A stretch of DNA of 64,000 bases from Phymatolithon calcareum (GCA_977006965.1 OZ345353.1:3038001-3102000); one strand, 5' to 3'. Positions 32,457-44,700 are shown, counted from the stretch's first letter. Notes: generated from the letters alone by a model not told the origin. Translations and numbers: made by a program.

Positions 32457-32907
32457 TGTAGTTTTCCAAGCAAGAAAAGGTTACACGTGTGGCACACAAG
32501 GTGGTTGAAAAATGGAATTCGTTTGTCAGCCCTACGACCGAGCTGACAATACCTTACACACCGACTGACCGGTGTGCTTGGCTAAACAATTTCCCCAGGA
32601 TGTGGCAATAGCAAGTGATTTACTTCTTCTGATTCTTGTTCTTGTTCCGACTTGCCCCGTTACTCGGTGCGCGAGCCTTAAGTAGACAATTTTCTATCAG
32701 AGTGTAAATATCTAGAACATTAAAAAGATTGAATGCGGCACGCAAACAATCAGGGACAATTATCATACTATCAATTAATCCGTACCGGAACACATTCCGG
32801 GTGGCGTGCCAGTAGGGCATGTCAGGCGAACATGCGCTGGCAGCTCACGGTGTAAGGGCCTGGTGAGCGCCGTGCTGGCGCCCGCCACGGTAGCAGTGGA
32901 ATCTACA
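32457..32907 (-). repeat. copia 5' LTR
   Basis: 451 bp, 99.6% identical to the 3' LTR by direct comparison. It should carry the element promoter on the minus strand. Confidence 0.97.
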
Positions 32908-33227
32908 TCAATGCTTGACTCACGGTGCATGCTTTAAATTTGCAAACCTTTTCGATTCAGTTTCACGGAGCATATCCAACACGTGGGTTCCTCGCTTAGC
33001 CGCAAACACGGGTGGTCAATTTCTAACATTGTTTTCTGGGGAGGATGTGGGAAATGTCACTATACCGTAATTCGAATCTTGAAATACTGTACAGTAGGCG
33101 AAACCTCGTAACATTAGCGAGATATCGCTTTCCCCTACGCCAGGGAGCCCTATGATGCAATCATAGACCGATCGCATGATGCTTTTTTGAAAGAGCATTA
33201 ATACAGTTAATGATAATTTTGAAGTAA

Positions 33228-33259
33228 TATAGCCGATGACATCGATGTCATTGGCTATA
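33228..33259. repeat. 32-bp hairpin palindrome
   Basis: TATAGCC-G-ATGACAT and its complement meet at a central CG, with one mismatch. The flanks GTAATA/AGTATTAC extend the symmetry loosely, so it may be the core of a tiny foldback element. Confidence 0.6.
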
Positions 33260-33467
33260 CAGTATTACGTCAAATTTGTACCTGCAGTATAAAAAAACTC
33301 CTCAAAAATTGCACGCGTTCAACTCTGCAGTACAGTATGTCCTCAAGACGAGATCGATAGCTTTTGCAGCAATACCACCTAATACCGTGCCGGTTGCTCG
33401 ACTGAATCTTTGACCCTACCGTGATTGGATGACAACTTTTTCAAAAATATACACTTTGCAAGATTAA

Positions 33468-33863
33468 GGGCCGTTCTTAACGCGTGTATGTTCGGCATGT
33501 TTGTTCAATTCTCGCGTGCTTACTGGATAGTAGATCCAGTATCATATTGCTTCAGTGTCACGCCTTAAAGAGCTCTGAACATGCGTATGCATGTTCGCGC
33601 ATGTTCGAAGGCGTACGACGAAAGAGGAGGATCCGGCATGTTGGATGCAATGAAACGCTAGGAGGAAAATCATTGGACGACACACCGCCTTTGTAATAGT
33701 TCAATTGCGCGCGAAATTGGTTTTCGTACTCGCCTTACAGAAACAGCGACACATATGTTAAGACACATCATGCAGAGAGCGCATGTTCGAGTGACACTTG
33801 TAACAAAACGCGTTACACTGCTTCCAACATGCTGAACATACATACACGCGTTAAGAACGGCCC
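33468..33863. mobile_element. PIF/Harbinger-like MITE
   Basis: The 396-bp non-coding element has 23-bp perfect terminal inverted repeats beginning GGGCCGTTCTTAACGCG, continuing after a 4-nt indel, and a TAA target duplication on both sides (33465-33467, 33864-33866). GGGxC-type ends and a 3-bp TAA/TTA duplication are typical of the Harbinger superfamily. The interior has many short CATGTTCG-type inverted motifs. Confidence 0.8.
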
Positions 33864-33866
33864 TAA

Positions 33867-34430
33867 AGTGCCCGTTCGGGCACCAAGAATTTCTATCAAA
33901 AAACACTGCAAGCAGACAATTATGCATCGTTGGACACGGGATTTTCATAGGTTTCACTGATGCCAGGACTAGTGGACATTCCCCGAAAATGATAGGGGAT
34001 ATCCCAGCTTTTGCCCTCCGTGAGGGGGTCAGTCCCTCCAGTCCTAGTCAACCAGACTTCCGCAGGGATTTTTGTTTTTGTTCGGTCCCAAAAATCAGAT
34101 GCATGCAGACTGCGGTGTCTCATGCAAATTATGCCCTGTCTGCCGTCCCGGCCCACGCACTTGGTCGAAGTCCCCGCAGCGGAAAACGCCCGTTCTAAAC
34201 ATGAATCCAGACGGCTCTTATTTCTTGTCTTCTCGCGAGTGCTTATCCCAGGCCTCAATGTTGCGACACAGGAAACAGTTGAAACAGAATTAGCCCTAAA
34301 TTGACTCAACTGGATCTGCATCAAGCTGATTATGTGAATATATGTCTATCAGTCCTACTCCTCATGATGTGGAGAAGGATTTATTGATATCCGCACATAG
34401 GCTAAGTACAGCAAAATTCATCCCAACATC
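33867..34430. other. unassigned spacer
   Basis: There is a short hairpin GTGCCCG-TT-CGGGCAC near 33868-33884. Overlapping open frames on both strands at 33920-34324 are not recognised and may be chance. Confidence 0.3.
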
Positions 34431-34586
34431 ATGCTTAACATGAAACGCATGGACAGTATCGGTTGTACACTTTCTGTTGGGATTGGTAGAGCTCGACTGT
34501 GTGTTTACATAAATTTGCTACTGTAGTTTTGAGCGTGTCTCTAATTTCTCCATTGCCCGCTGAACCCTAATTGACACCAAGCACAG

Positions 34587-35009
34587 TTACAGTTTCAGAG
34601 CATCTTGACAGTTACATTTCGCTTGCTCTTCAACATGGATGAGCTCATTCAGTGCCCGGAAAGCTTTTGACAAAAATGTCAACAAGCCCACAGCACCGTC
34701 AACTTCACCAACTCTTGTGAGTGCAATACCCATTTCTGCACAGTAAACAGGGAAACTCTTGTGGCCGAATACAAAAACGTCGGCAAGACAGCAACCAACA
34801 TTAGACTGGTTCCAGTCGAAAAAGCAAAATGAACCTGATGTTCCACCAGGCCGAAACATATTTCCCGCTGGCAAGTCACCGTGAACGAAAGCCGTTGGCA
34901 GTTTTACATTCCTGACCTCACGTAGAACTCGGATAATGTGCGCTTTGCAACGATTCATACACTTGAATTCTACACTATCCTGCAGAAAACTTAAGCTCTT
35001 CGTGCTCAA
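34587..35009 (-). pseudogene. phosphotransferase-like (APH) C-terminal fragment
   Basis: About 140 residues match the C-terminal third of the intact APH-like genes, including F-V-H-G-D-L-P-A-G-N and F-F-D-W. It ends early (Q-D-A-L-K-L-stop) and its 5' side is garbled at 35010-35040. The 3' flank to 34440 and the 5' flank to about 35130 also match the composite unit. The Mutator-like TIR at 35134 then abruptly replaces the unit sequence. Confidence 0.75.
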
Positions 35010-35222
35010 GGAAAAAAGTCAAGGTTCTCCTCCTCCATTCTTTCCATGCCATATTCGTGATATTCTCGTTCCGGGACGGTGGACCATGTCCAGTGGACCT
35101 CGTATTTTCAACCACGCTTGAAGGGAAAAAGAACGAGGAAATTCGCTGCATGGACCGAAAAAGGTGGCAAAATTCGCTAAATCGGCACCCTTGCAAAAAC
35201 TACTACTCGTTATGATTTCAGC

Positions 35223-36101
35223 AGGGGAATGTTAGAGGGGGAGTAAAGCAAACCCCTTTTCTACCCTCCCAATGATTGCCTTGCGCGAATGAAACACTAC
35301 AAATGTATCATAGAAGTATGTGGGAAATAGAAGAATAGCTGTAAGTCTTTCGCGAACATTAAGAGTTCGTAATGTGAGCGAGGCTCTGGTTGCAGATCCA
35401 TTTCGTGGTGAGAATAAATGGAATTAATGTTTTCTGGTACTCGATGTGCACTGTGCACAAATCGGCCATGGCGCATGATTTATAGTTTTCGCAAATATTA
35501 TTCTTCGTGTCAGACTTTTGAAATGTCTCAGATGCCTCGAGCTCTTGCTTCGTTGCAATCGGCAGGCGGTGGTGAGGTTCAAGATTCTATTACCGTTCGG
35601 CGAGTGCGAGCTATATGGACCCTTCGGAAATATCATCTGACTCCAGCTCATCGTCAAGTGCACGGGTTGCGAGCAGGGCCGGAAATTGCAAAGGAGACCG
35701 CCGTGGCTACACGATTCCGATACGCAAGAAATGTCCATCACCAAATCCCAGATCGAGTCCTGTGAAAAACAGCCTATCGCAGAAAACCACGTAGCCGGAT
35801 TTTCAAAATTTATTCCCACCCGGCCTAATTGCACACATCAGACCTGTGCCAGCTAAAGCAGACTTTACTGCACAGTCCATGCACTGTAAATCTCCATCTA
35901 GACGTCGAAGTCGCCCTGGCACTTCCCTATTGGAAAAAGACCAACTTTGTCCTACTCATACCCCCGTGAGCACCAAATTTTAACATTACATTTTTGATAC
36001 TGCCAAATGCTCATAATTTACCTGGCACAACTCTTGCGTCTTTTTTGCTTTACTTTATGTAACATAAATTTTTTGCTTTACTCCCCCTCTAACATTCCCC
36101 T
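35223..36101. mobile_element. nested element with perfect 30-bp TIRs and 9-bp target duplication
   Basis: The 879-bp element has perfect inverted ends starting AGGGGAATGTTAGAGGGG (35223-35252 and 36072-36101). It is flanked by a perfect 9-bp duplication GATTTCAGC (35214-35222 and 36102-36110). The duplication length fits Mutator-type transposition. The interior frames (for example 35418-35765) resemble no transposase, so it is non-autonomous. Confidence 0.88.
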
Positions 36102-36488
36102 GATTTCAGCTAGACAGCCGCTTATCATTACACGTAATTAAGAGGATTTATTGAGAAGGTATCATGAGCCCCAACTTGAGGAAAGTCGGCACGTTTCTAA
36201 TCGCATTATACTAGCATCAAGAGTTGTCAGTTATCTTATTCAGAATTGCATAATATCACGTCAATAGCTCGTGCCACTTCATTCTCTTCGGTAGGGGTTC
36301 ATGTGGGCTTCTTCAGGGTTCTACTGAGTGTACCAATTGCCCATGCTCCTTGACTACCCATATCTTCAATCAGCTTCCTTATTATTACACTACTAATCCG
36401 CTACGCAAAGTACTCTGCACCTCGTCGCATTCGACTGCTAAGCTAACTCACAACGCTCTCGCCCGAACCGTCTGAACTCATCGAGAAG

Positions 36489-37250
36489 ATGGAGCTCGGG
36501 CTAAGTGTGGGTGACTGCCCTGGAGCAAACTTTGACGACGTTGTCAACCTCGTAATCGCCCACAACACGTCTATTGGCAAGGCACATCGACGGGCAAGTT
36601 CCTCACGCCTTGCTGCTACAAGAAGCACCAGGAAAAATCCTCTGAGCGGAGAAGCCGCTTGTGGAGCCAGAGGTCATGGAAAGTGACATGCTGAAGTTTG
36701 TTGTTCGCAGCCAAGTGAAATCATTCCCTGTGGTAGTTAACAGTGACTACCGCGCCACATGCTCTTGTCGCCACTTTGAAGAGCACGAGCGGCCATGTAT
36801 CCACGCCGTCGCTGCACTTTTGTACTGTTCTAAACGCTTGGCGCAGCATCGAGTCGCGTTCGACCCGTGAAACAAGATCTGGTGTGGGACCCATGACTAT
36901 TGATAACGTGCGCCAAGCAGCACGAGGGCATCATCATTCGTGTTGCAGTCACTGGTTACCAGCTAGTACAGGATGATTTGGTTCCGTTTGAACTTGTCGC
37001 AAAGCGAGGCCGCAAGCGCAAGAGGCCCTACTTCCCGTCCGAAATGAGGTCCCGTCACGGCTCCTCGTGCGGAAACAACCGGCACTTCTCGCAGACATGT
37101 GCCAAGCTGAACAGCCGCAATATTGTTGAGGCGAAGCGAAAACACATCGACAAAGCGGCTCAGTCCATGATAATTGACCTCACCGCCTGCGATGACGGAG
37201 ATGCTACTTGCGACGAGGAGCTGAAGCATAGAGAGTTGCGCATCAAATAA
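36489..37250 (+). pseudogene. MULE transposase C-terminal remnant (SWIM finger plus zinc knuckle)
   Basis: Three successive frames carry the C-terminal half of a Mutator-like transposase. They are a helical stretch, the SWIM zinc finger C-S-C-R-H-F-E-E-H-E-R-P-C-I-H (C-x-C...C-x-H, about 36763-36810), and a basic R-G-R-K-R-K-R-P segment with a zinc-knuckle-like C-G-N-N-R-H-F-S-Q-T-C. Stops at about 36868 and 36895 break it. The DDE catalytic core is absent, consistent with internal deletion. Confidence 0.75.
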
Positions 37251-37579
37251 ATATTATTTTTTTGATAAGTTTATTTCTATAGAGTGCTCTGTGTATCATA
37301 ACGAGTAGTAGTTATTGCAAGGGGTGCCGATTTAGCGAATTTTGCCACCTTTTTCGGTCGATGCAGCGAATTTCCTCGAAAAATTTGGTACCGTCCAAAA
37401 ACGAGACTTACAGTGAATTGGGGACAGCTGGCACTCAGTTCCCTGAAACTTTCTCGTTCCATGCTCATGTATCTCCATCCCATTCAATCACCCATTCGCT
37501 TTCGATCAACCCGCTCTCCGACATGGGCAGTAGTCAAAGCTGCTAGGATTTAGCTTGTGCTTCCAACCATGGCTACTTC

Positions 37580-37998
37580 GTGCTATTGCCTCATAAGCGC
37601 CCCCTTTCTCTCCTATCGATCGGCACGAGCGCGGCATTGATGACGAAGATGGCGACATTAATGATGATGGCGTATCTTTGCGTGAGCGTGAAAACGGGAA
37701 CAATTCGTTGCAAGAGATACAGCAGGCCCTCCTGCGTCCCTTCGTGCATCGACGGTAATCCGGAATGCGAAGAGAAAGCAGCGATGGTGGAGAGTTTACA
37801 AGTCTTCTCAAGTTACAGATTGTTCAAGATCAAAACCAGGGAGAAGGGGAGCGCAAGGATCGTGCCGAACAGCAAGAGGAAGAGCGGAAAGAGCGTGCAG
37901 AACAGATAGCGGAGGAGAGAGCGAGGCGTGAGCGGGAGGATAAGAGGCGTGATCAATTAATGCAAATGATGATGGTTTCCCTCAACAAGAAAAATTGA
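37580..37998 (+). pseudogene. coiled-coil ORF remnant, possibly transposon-derived
   Basis: The frame ending at 37998 has a strongly charged helix (E-R-K-D-R-A-E-Q-Q-E-E-E-R-K-E-R...) followed by Q-L-M-Q-M-M-M. This resembles the C-terminal coiled coil of SANT/Myb-like proteins carried by plant and algal DNA transposons. The upstream part is in a second frame. The family is not certain. Confidence 0.3.
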
Positions 37999-40900
37999 GC
38001 GTTGATGCTCTTGGCTTTAATCTTATTTTACGAATGTCATGTGATAGCCTAATTGTAAAATGAATGAACCGATGCTCAAGTCATGGTTGCTCTTGAAAAA
38101 CGAACATATAAATCGACCCTCAGCCGCTGCATACACTCCCACCACGAATACTACTGGATATGCTCTCGACTGTGACGAATAAGCACGCCATTACAGTAGC
38201 TGTTGTTAGGGAGAAGATCCAATCTCTAAGTCTTTTGTGCCGTCTCTGAATTTTGTCGTGTATTCGTTCGGTCATCTCCCAGTAACCAAACATCGGTAAA
38301 GAGGAATTTTGAGATCCTACTCACCCCCAAACAGACTGTTAGTTTCTTCGCTAAGTTGCGGCATAAACGTGGTAAGAATTTGGTTCATCCCAACAAGACT
38401 CGCTCTCAAATTGAACAAATAAACGACCCGAAAAGCACAGCAAACGCCGCACTCATGTTCGTACGTGCATTTGTGAGCCTGAAATGAGAGATGTGGCGCG
38501 GAATGGTCAGCTAGCGTTGGATCTGGGTGGCCATTTTCTGTTCTGCTTGCACGGCTCGACCGTATTGCCAGCATGTACTGATTTCATCCAAGATGCTAGA
38601 AGTGGAAACTTCCAACCCACTTCCTCGGTGGGAATTACAGTCTTTAGCACCAATGACGGGCGCAAAATTTTGTGTTTCAGATCACACAGAGGTTAAAAAG
38701 CACAAAAATCAGTCATGCTATCCCCAAATGCGTCGCGTCTTATTTTGTGTTTCAGGAATGCCCCAATCTCAAACCGTAATATAATCCGTACTTTTTAGAC
38801 TCGATCCGTAATCCGCTTTGCCAATTGTCCAGAGTACACGAATCAGTTCCGAATAAGCTTCTCGTAGAACATTTGCTCAGACCAATCCGATTTCAACACG
38901 TCAAATGGACAAAAAACACTCCATAGCTTGAGGTGGTACATTTTTCTTCTAGACAGTCCGCTTTAATTGCATGAAAAAATGATAAAAGTTGATCCAATCC
39001 GCGCTCATGCCCTTGAAAATTTCTATAAATTTCGCTCCGTTTCCAAAAAATTGCTAGAAAAAGTACGGGCGAATCAGTTCGAACCGACTTTGCAGTTTGC
39101 AAGGGATAGCTCTTTTTGTAATAAGTTAAGCGTTACACATTCTCTCGATTGGTTCACTTTGCCTATTGCAGGTTTTGCAGTTCCACGGGTTGCATTTGCA
39201 GAGGTACTATTGCGTATAGGCATACCTCCATCACATGACGACGACAGAGGTAGACAAACAGAATAAAAGCCCTTTGTCTCTACACTGCCGCGCACTGCGA
39301 TTCGTCCATAAGTGCATATCGTATTCGACCCCTCCGGTCTTCGTGAGGGAGAAAGGTTTCTATTCTCTATCATGAATGCAAACTGCTGTCGATTGCCTTT
39401 GGCTCGTACTCGCACTTGGCATGAAAAGTAAGAGTTACGTAAAGAGGTATTTTTCGCCTTTCAGCCAGGGGTGGTGCGCAATCCATTGCTCTTGCAATGA
39501 ATTGCAATTCGTAGCAATTCGACCCAAATTGGGTTCTGATGAAGAATTGCAATTAGAATTGCTGGTAGGTTGTACGAGAATGTATAGTTCAACAAGTGAG
39601 ACAGCAGAGTTGTCGGAAATAACGATCACTTCAAATGTATCATGCGTAGTACGTGGTACTTGGTTGTCGGTAGCATACTTTTATTATAGAACTCGGGCCA
39701 GTATAAGCGTTCGGTACGTAAAATTCTACGTACAGTTACAGGGTTCCTGAATTCAACCATCCATTTGATCGTTCTGAATCTCCACTTTACCAGTGCCAGC
39801 TGGGTAGCTACTACCAGGCGATAGTAATATATAAGAGGGGGACGTCAACTCCCGGTTTTTCAGGAACGCCCTCAAATCGCATATGCCAAATGGAGAGAAA
39901 CGGTTGGTCCATATTTAGTGATCATACCACTAAATTGCCTCTGGTCAAGAGCGCAACCATATTCCAACGTTTTAAGGACGATTTTAAGCTGAGCGCGCGA
40001 GTGTCTTGTGGCTGGAACACATGTTTATATTAAGCTGTCTCTGAGAGAAGATATCTTCAAGATGCGCTGATTCTTCTGATGTAATTTATTTTTAAAATTA
40101 AATACTGACAAAGTTACCGCATCGCTGGGATGCTATGTCCTTTTTTGAGCTAATTTGAAGGGTCATATTGCTTGAGAAACGTAAAAAAGAGCTCGAAAAA
40201 CTGGTTTGTTAAACTCCAATTTCCCTGCCGTAAGCGTAGATGATTCATAATGAGGAGGGGAAGCACGGTTGATATTTCTTGGATTAAATAAGCATACCAG
40301 TTTTTGACCGCACTGATTTTTCTGTGAGTGCTTCAGTCGGGGATGAATATTGTTCGCGAGATGTTGCTCTTCAACGAGAAGCATTACAGTGCGATATTTG
40401 GTCGACATGGGCACTCAGGACAGTGCATAATTATACCTCTGCACTGAACAACACACGACGGAATGAATTTCAAACCAGTCCGTCCGCGTCCGCGACCGCA
40501 TTTTTCCATCTCCACCCCACTCTTTCGTATGTACTTACGCACCACATCCCAGGTGTGTACTGTCCGATGTCCTCACTGCGAACGAAAGGTCGAATTCCCA
40601 TAGATATAAGGACAAAATTTCGCTTCGACGGCACGCAAACAATTCCAGCTAGATCCGAAGCCATTTTACACTTCTTTATCTCAGGTCTCCCTTGCCCGAG
40701 TATCCGCAAAGTCGAAGCCGGCTTTCTGATGTGTTCTTGAGCCGCACGCATTTCACGAAAGATAAGCCATTTCTCGAAATCGCTATAAGGTGGAGTCCCA
40801 GCGTTTGGGCGGGTTCTTCTTTCTGCACTTCGGTCTGGTACGTAGTTCGCCTCGTGGAGCAGCGCTGTTTCCAAGGATGTTCACGATATAGTGCGTTTGT

Positions 40901-41069
40901 TCATTTTGTCTTACTGCAGTGCTCTTTTGGGTGCTGAAATATTGGCATTTGAATAGCGATTACAGCACGTGTCAGCCGATAGCTCGCAGCTTACTGTACG
41001 TGGAGCACAATGCCAAAGATTATGTGCGATTGAGGGTGTGAGTCTAATTTCCTGATTTCCAACATCCAT
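37999..41069. other. AT-rich stretch without recognised genes
   Basis: Open frames are short, overlap on both strands and show no known motifs. It may hold decayed transposon sequence related to the hAT-like fragment downstream. Confidence 0.35.
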
Positions 41070-41573
41070 ATGAGTCCTCAGAAAAAAGGTGTTGTCCCCC
41101 TCTTATATATTACTATCCCCTGCTACTACATTGCCCCTGATTCTCGAATTACTCAAGATTCGACATTTGAATCAGGTGTGGTGAAAATTCAACGTGGGGA
41201 GGCTAACACCATGTCTGATGATGAAAAACAAGCATGCAAAGGGCTCCTACTGCGACAGACAGAAAATGGGCCTGAAATTGATACGCTTGAACCGGAGGAA
41301 CCGATAACGATGGCTCAACGCCTCAATAAAAGGAAGACGAATATCAGATTACCCGGTGCACGGAGTTACATGAACACCAATTTCATATTAGGGTCGGTTG
41401 CCGAGGTGGAGCGTCTTTGGTCAATGGCTAAGTATATTTTGCTTGATCACAGGAAAGGTACGTCTCCTAATGAGCAAACTGTGAAAGAAGCTATGTCAAG
41501 CGTTGTCAACCAGCGTGTTGAACATGCTATCGCAGAAGACGAAAGTTTCGTACACCTAGGAGAAGAGGCATGA
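41070..41573 (+). pseudogene. hAT-type transposase C-terminal (dimerisation) fragment
   Basis: The 167-codon frame ends with S-V-A-E-V-E-R-L-W-S-M-A-K-Y-I-L...R-K-G-T-S-P. This resembles the hAT C-terminal dimerisation motif (S-x-x-x-E-R-x-F-S-x-A-x-x-I...R-x-x-L-x-P). The N-terminal half of the ORF is of a different character, and no BED finger or catalytic core is attached. It is probably a 3' remnant. Confidence 0.45.
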
Positions 41574-41939
41574 ATAAACAGTTAACTTGACTATTGCGGG
41601 AAGTATTCAAATTGCAATCCGAATTTCTGACTAACCGTAGTGAGCAATTGCTTAATTGCACGACAAACAGCAATGTCGAGCAACGAGATTGGCACCACCC
41701 CTGCTTTCAGCCTTCTAATTGTCGCCGAACAAAGAGTCAGCAAGGAGCGGTTTTTTTCCTTTTATACCGAAAAAAGATTCAAGAGAATACCTACTAAACA
41801 ACGAAAAAGCAGCCGAAGGATGAATAGTCTGAAAAGCGGGAGATATCAGAACGATCAGAACGTCTTATCTTAGAGAGCTGTGGACTTCGCACGAGCATAT
41901 GGGCAAGAAGTCCAGAGCGAGTACCATGCAGGTAAAGCT

Positions 41940-42130
41940 GGTGTGGAGCTGGTCTCATTTAATGATGTTGAGGGCTGAAGATCCAATTGCTCTTCCGCAA
42001 GGGTGGGACTCGTTCGGTATCGCAGAAGCTGAGGTTGACCATTGCGACGAGGAGGCACGGCATGCTATCCGCGACGAGCTCAATAGCATTTGCGTGTTGC
42101 GTGGGCCGAGTGGGATGGTTCACGAAAATG
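41940..42130 (+). pseudogene. phosphotransferase-like (APH) N-terminal fragment
   Basis: The stretch E-D-P-I-A-L-P-Q-G-W...D-H-C-D-E-E-A-R-H-A-I-R-D-E-L-N-S-I matches residues about 104-142 of the APH-like genes. A degraded version of the next 20 residues follows. Just upstream, 41880-41935 matches, in reverse, a piece of the insertion at 48720-48795 in topoisomerase copy 2. Confidence 0.65.
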
Positions 42131-42186
42131 GCGAAATGCGAAAGCGGCTACCAGAGGGCTGCAGTTCCAAATCAACTGCTGCAATA

Positions 42187-42453
42187 TCACTTCAGCACGT
42201 CTGTGCGATAACGGAAAGCCATCGGGAAGTGTCGCGATAAAGACAGTATTGGGTTTGAAAGCTGGTTTGATGATGGAACTCTCTGCCGGTCCACAAGTCT
42301 TCGTTCATATATAGCCCTGCGAACTAACTCGTCAGCAGTATCGTTTCTTGAAAATCCGCAGTGACTCGGTATACAAATGGCTTCGATGGAAATCTCCTGG
42401 GACATTACATGTTCCGTAAGGCACCAAAGTTTCCGATCTTTCTTATTTGGCAT
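42187..42453 (-). pseudogene. RNase H fragment of a LINE-type retrotransposon
   Basis: The frame contains I-P-S-H-C-G-F-S-R-N-D-T-A-D-E-L-V-R-R-A, a good match to the H-x-G-x-x-x-N-x-x-A-D signature of RNase H domains that follow the reverse transcriptase in some non-LTR retrotransposons. It may come from the same family as the zinc-finger remnants at 12.9 and 18.6 kb. Confidence 0.6.
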
Positions 42454-43357
42454 TGTGGAAAAACAAATCTTTGTGCTGAGTCCATTCCTTGATATTACAA
42501 TTTTTAGTTTTAGTAATTTAGATTACTGAAACCGATGTGCCATTCAACATACTGTGCGATTCACGGTTCGCTGTTCAAAGGGATCAAATAATATGGCAAC
42601 AACGAAAATCGTTTTCAGTACGAATCTTGAGCTGAGTCCAGTAGCCTCGCAGTAGGCTCCGCAAATCTGTAACTTGATAGTCGACCTCACGGACCCGGAC
42701 TGCAATAGCATTCTAGATCAAGTTTTCGATCTCAGAATTATGAATATCGGTGTGACCGATAATGACATCCCTAAGCTCTACATTGTAGCAGTGTCTGGAT
42801 CTAAACCTGAACTGCTGTCTGGGCTTTCCAACTTAACGCTTCATTTTCATCTCCACCTGTCGCAAGGGCCGTGTGTTTCGGACTCAAACCAGGCTTGCAC
42901 GCACGTTATGGAAGCGATTGTATGCAATTAGCGCTAAATCAGAGCCAAACACTGTCTCCTCGATAGGCCCAGCGACAGGGACGAGCTTAGTCGCCAACGG
43001 GCGGTACGCCCCGCCTCTTGCCATGGCATGACTGTCAAGAACACCCTGAGCAATAATCAAAGAATGGATCTTTGGCGGAAGGCGACAGCCAGGAGACCGT
43101 CCATTTGCCGCGGAGCAAATTACATAGGCGCCAATGCTAGTACCATAAAGGTGGAATCGGACCGAGCGCGGCAAATGTCGCATAATATTACTCGCACGTC
43201 GTTCGATTTTCCGAGCACAATATCCTGAGTGATGAATAGTAGTCCGCCTGTCACACTACGGTCAATGACGCTAGCGATAGGAGTTTCAGTTACTTTTCCT
43301 CTCTCCTCGACAAGGACGCGCACATCACCGCCATGATTGACGTCATCGCTCACGCAG
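42454..43357. other. unassigned region with two adjoining minus-strand frames
   Basis: Minus-strand frames at 43120-43353 and 42884-43183 have protein-like composition (for example V-V/V-T-E-T-P-I-A-S-V-I-D-R and P-V-A-G-P-I-E-E-T-V-F-G). I cannot assign them to a family. They abut the truncated APH 5' end at 43358 and could be a frameshifted gene. Confidence 0.3.
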
Positions 43358-44700
43358 CGTCCTATGTCGACAAACAGTCTTTCGATTCATCCCTAGCGCC
43401 TCCTTGTTGCTCCTCCGTTGTTCCTCGGAGGTCTTTGTCGCTCTACATGACGTACAGTATGTGACGTTTTCAGGCTGTACGAAGACCGCAGACCCCATGA
43501 CTCGAAAATAAGTATTGCTCTGTGAAAGTTGTCATACTGTACAGGTTGCGGACGGAACATGCCCACCCAAGATAGATTCATATCCCTCACAGGCATGTAC
43601 TTATTTTCTTCTTTTGCAGCTAATCCGCCGCACTACAGTATTTCTGATGTTGTCGTTGTTCCAGATAGTCAAGCATATTATCTGCCAATTCAGGGAAGTG
43701 AAAACGAACGGTAGTTTTAAATATCTTTCCATGCCGTATTCGTGACATTCCCGTGTCGGCACGGTGGACCATGTCTAGTGGACCCTGTATTTTCAACTTT
43801 GCTCGAAGGGAAAAGAAGAGCATGAAGCGAAGTGGCGAGAAGCGTGGGTCGGCGGAATGGAAAGATTGCGGTTCAGCTGCTTTGATTGTGATTGGTGCCG
43901 GCTCCAGCAATGACGGCCCAGTGTCCCTTGCGTTCGTTTGCCGTTGGAATGCCAGCCCCCTGAGTCTGTGGAAAGTTGACAAAGTTGTTCTGGACCTCCA
44001 CTTCTGTTCTTTTGTACTTTGAAGTAGTATCCAACGCGACGATCTTGACTGCAACGATTCCTTAACAATATTACCAATTACGGGCTGCTTGATGGCCTCA
44101 AAAGTTGACTTCAACTACTTGCCAAACGCTGATCTACTCGCATGTCGATCGTCGCCAGGATCGTAAACGACCTTTTAACAAATTGGAAAAAGATCTCATG
44201 TACCCGGACGTCGGTAAATACATATTAGAGTAAATACTATGAGTGCTAGTGGCTACAAAATTGTCACTTTATTCCGACCTCCGTGATTTGCTTTTTCCAA
44301 CTACAGTACTTCGATCTTTAAATATCAGTTGAAATCTGTCGCTGATATTGGAGTCCCTTACCGATCACTGTTGCCACCGCAGTGGACTTAAAGTTCGGTT
44401 TGACTGAGAAGACACAATGCTACCCGGAGATGATTTGTGTGCACAAAGAGTCAACGTCGTCGCCGAAAGCTGCTTCCTTCTCTTGTCTGTCTCTCTCCCC
44501 CGTTACTCCCTCTTCCCGAACCTCTATCCCTGTCACAGCGTCTACCCCTGCCACCACTATCCTCAATGTCCCCGTGTCCCACACTTTCAGGATGTGGTGG
44601 TTTGGGGATATCGCGGTGGTCACCGGCACTGCACAGCGTGTCATGATACCGACGATCGACCTTGGCAAGAATAATAATTTATATTTTATGTGCCCAATTT
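43358..44700. repeat. composite-unit repeat, left arm of unit 2
   Basis: This begins inside the APH 5' coding end (C-L-S-A-W-E-R-C region), runs through the same spacer as 46980-48000 and ends in the topoisomerase tail-like frame at 44420-44668 (minus). It is a diverged version of 19.9-20.9 kb, so units 1 and 2 share the same partial duplication. Confidence 0.7.

Larger units (their letters stand above)
27312..32907 (-). mobile_element. complete Ty1/copia-type LTR retrotransposon
   Basis: The 5596-bp element is bounded by 451-bp LTRs that start TG and end CA (TGTAG...CTACA) and flanked by a perfect 5-bp target duplication TCAAT (27307-27311 and 32908-32912). The LTRs differ at two positions only, so the insertion is recent. 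Domain order PR-INT-RT-RNaseH defines the copia lineage. Both ORFs are open. A purine tract GAAAAGGTGGGAG (27763-27775) directly precedes the 3' LTR on the coding strand. No canonical TGG-type primer-binding site follows the 5' LTR; an internal-tRNA primer is possible. Confidence 0.97.
35134..37378. mobile_element. Mutator-like element with ~83-bp terminal inverted repeats
   Basis: Left end 35134-35216 and right end 37295-37378 are inverted copies, starting CGAGGAAATTCGCTGCAT and ending CTACTCGTTATGAT, with two substitutions and one single-base indel. Long TIRs and the transposase remnant at 36489-37250 point to the MULE group. A second element (35223-36101) is nested just inside the left TIR. 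No matching target duplication is seen outside the TIRs, so one flank may have rearranged. Confidence 0.8.

Noticed and set aside
32381-32497. Gag extension into the 5' LTR
   Set aside because: It starts at GTG within the LTR and crosses the expected primer-binding region; the ATG at 32380 is preferred.
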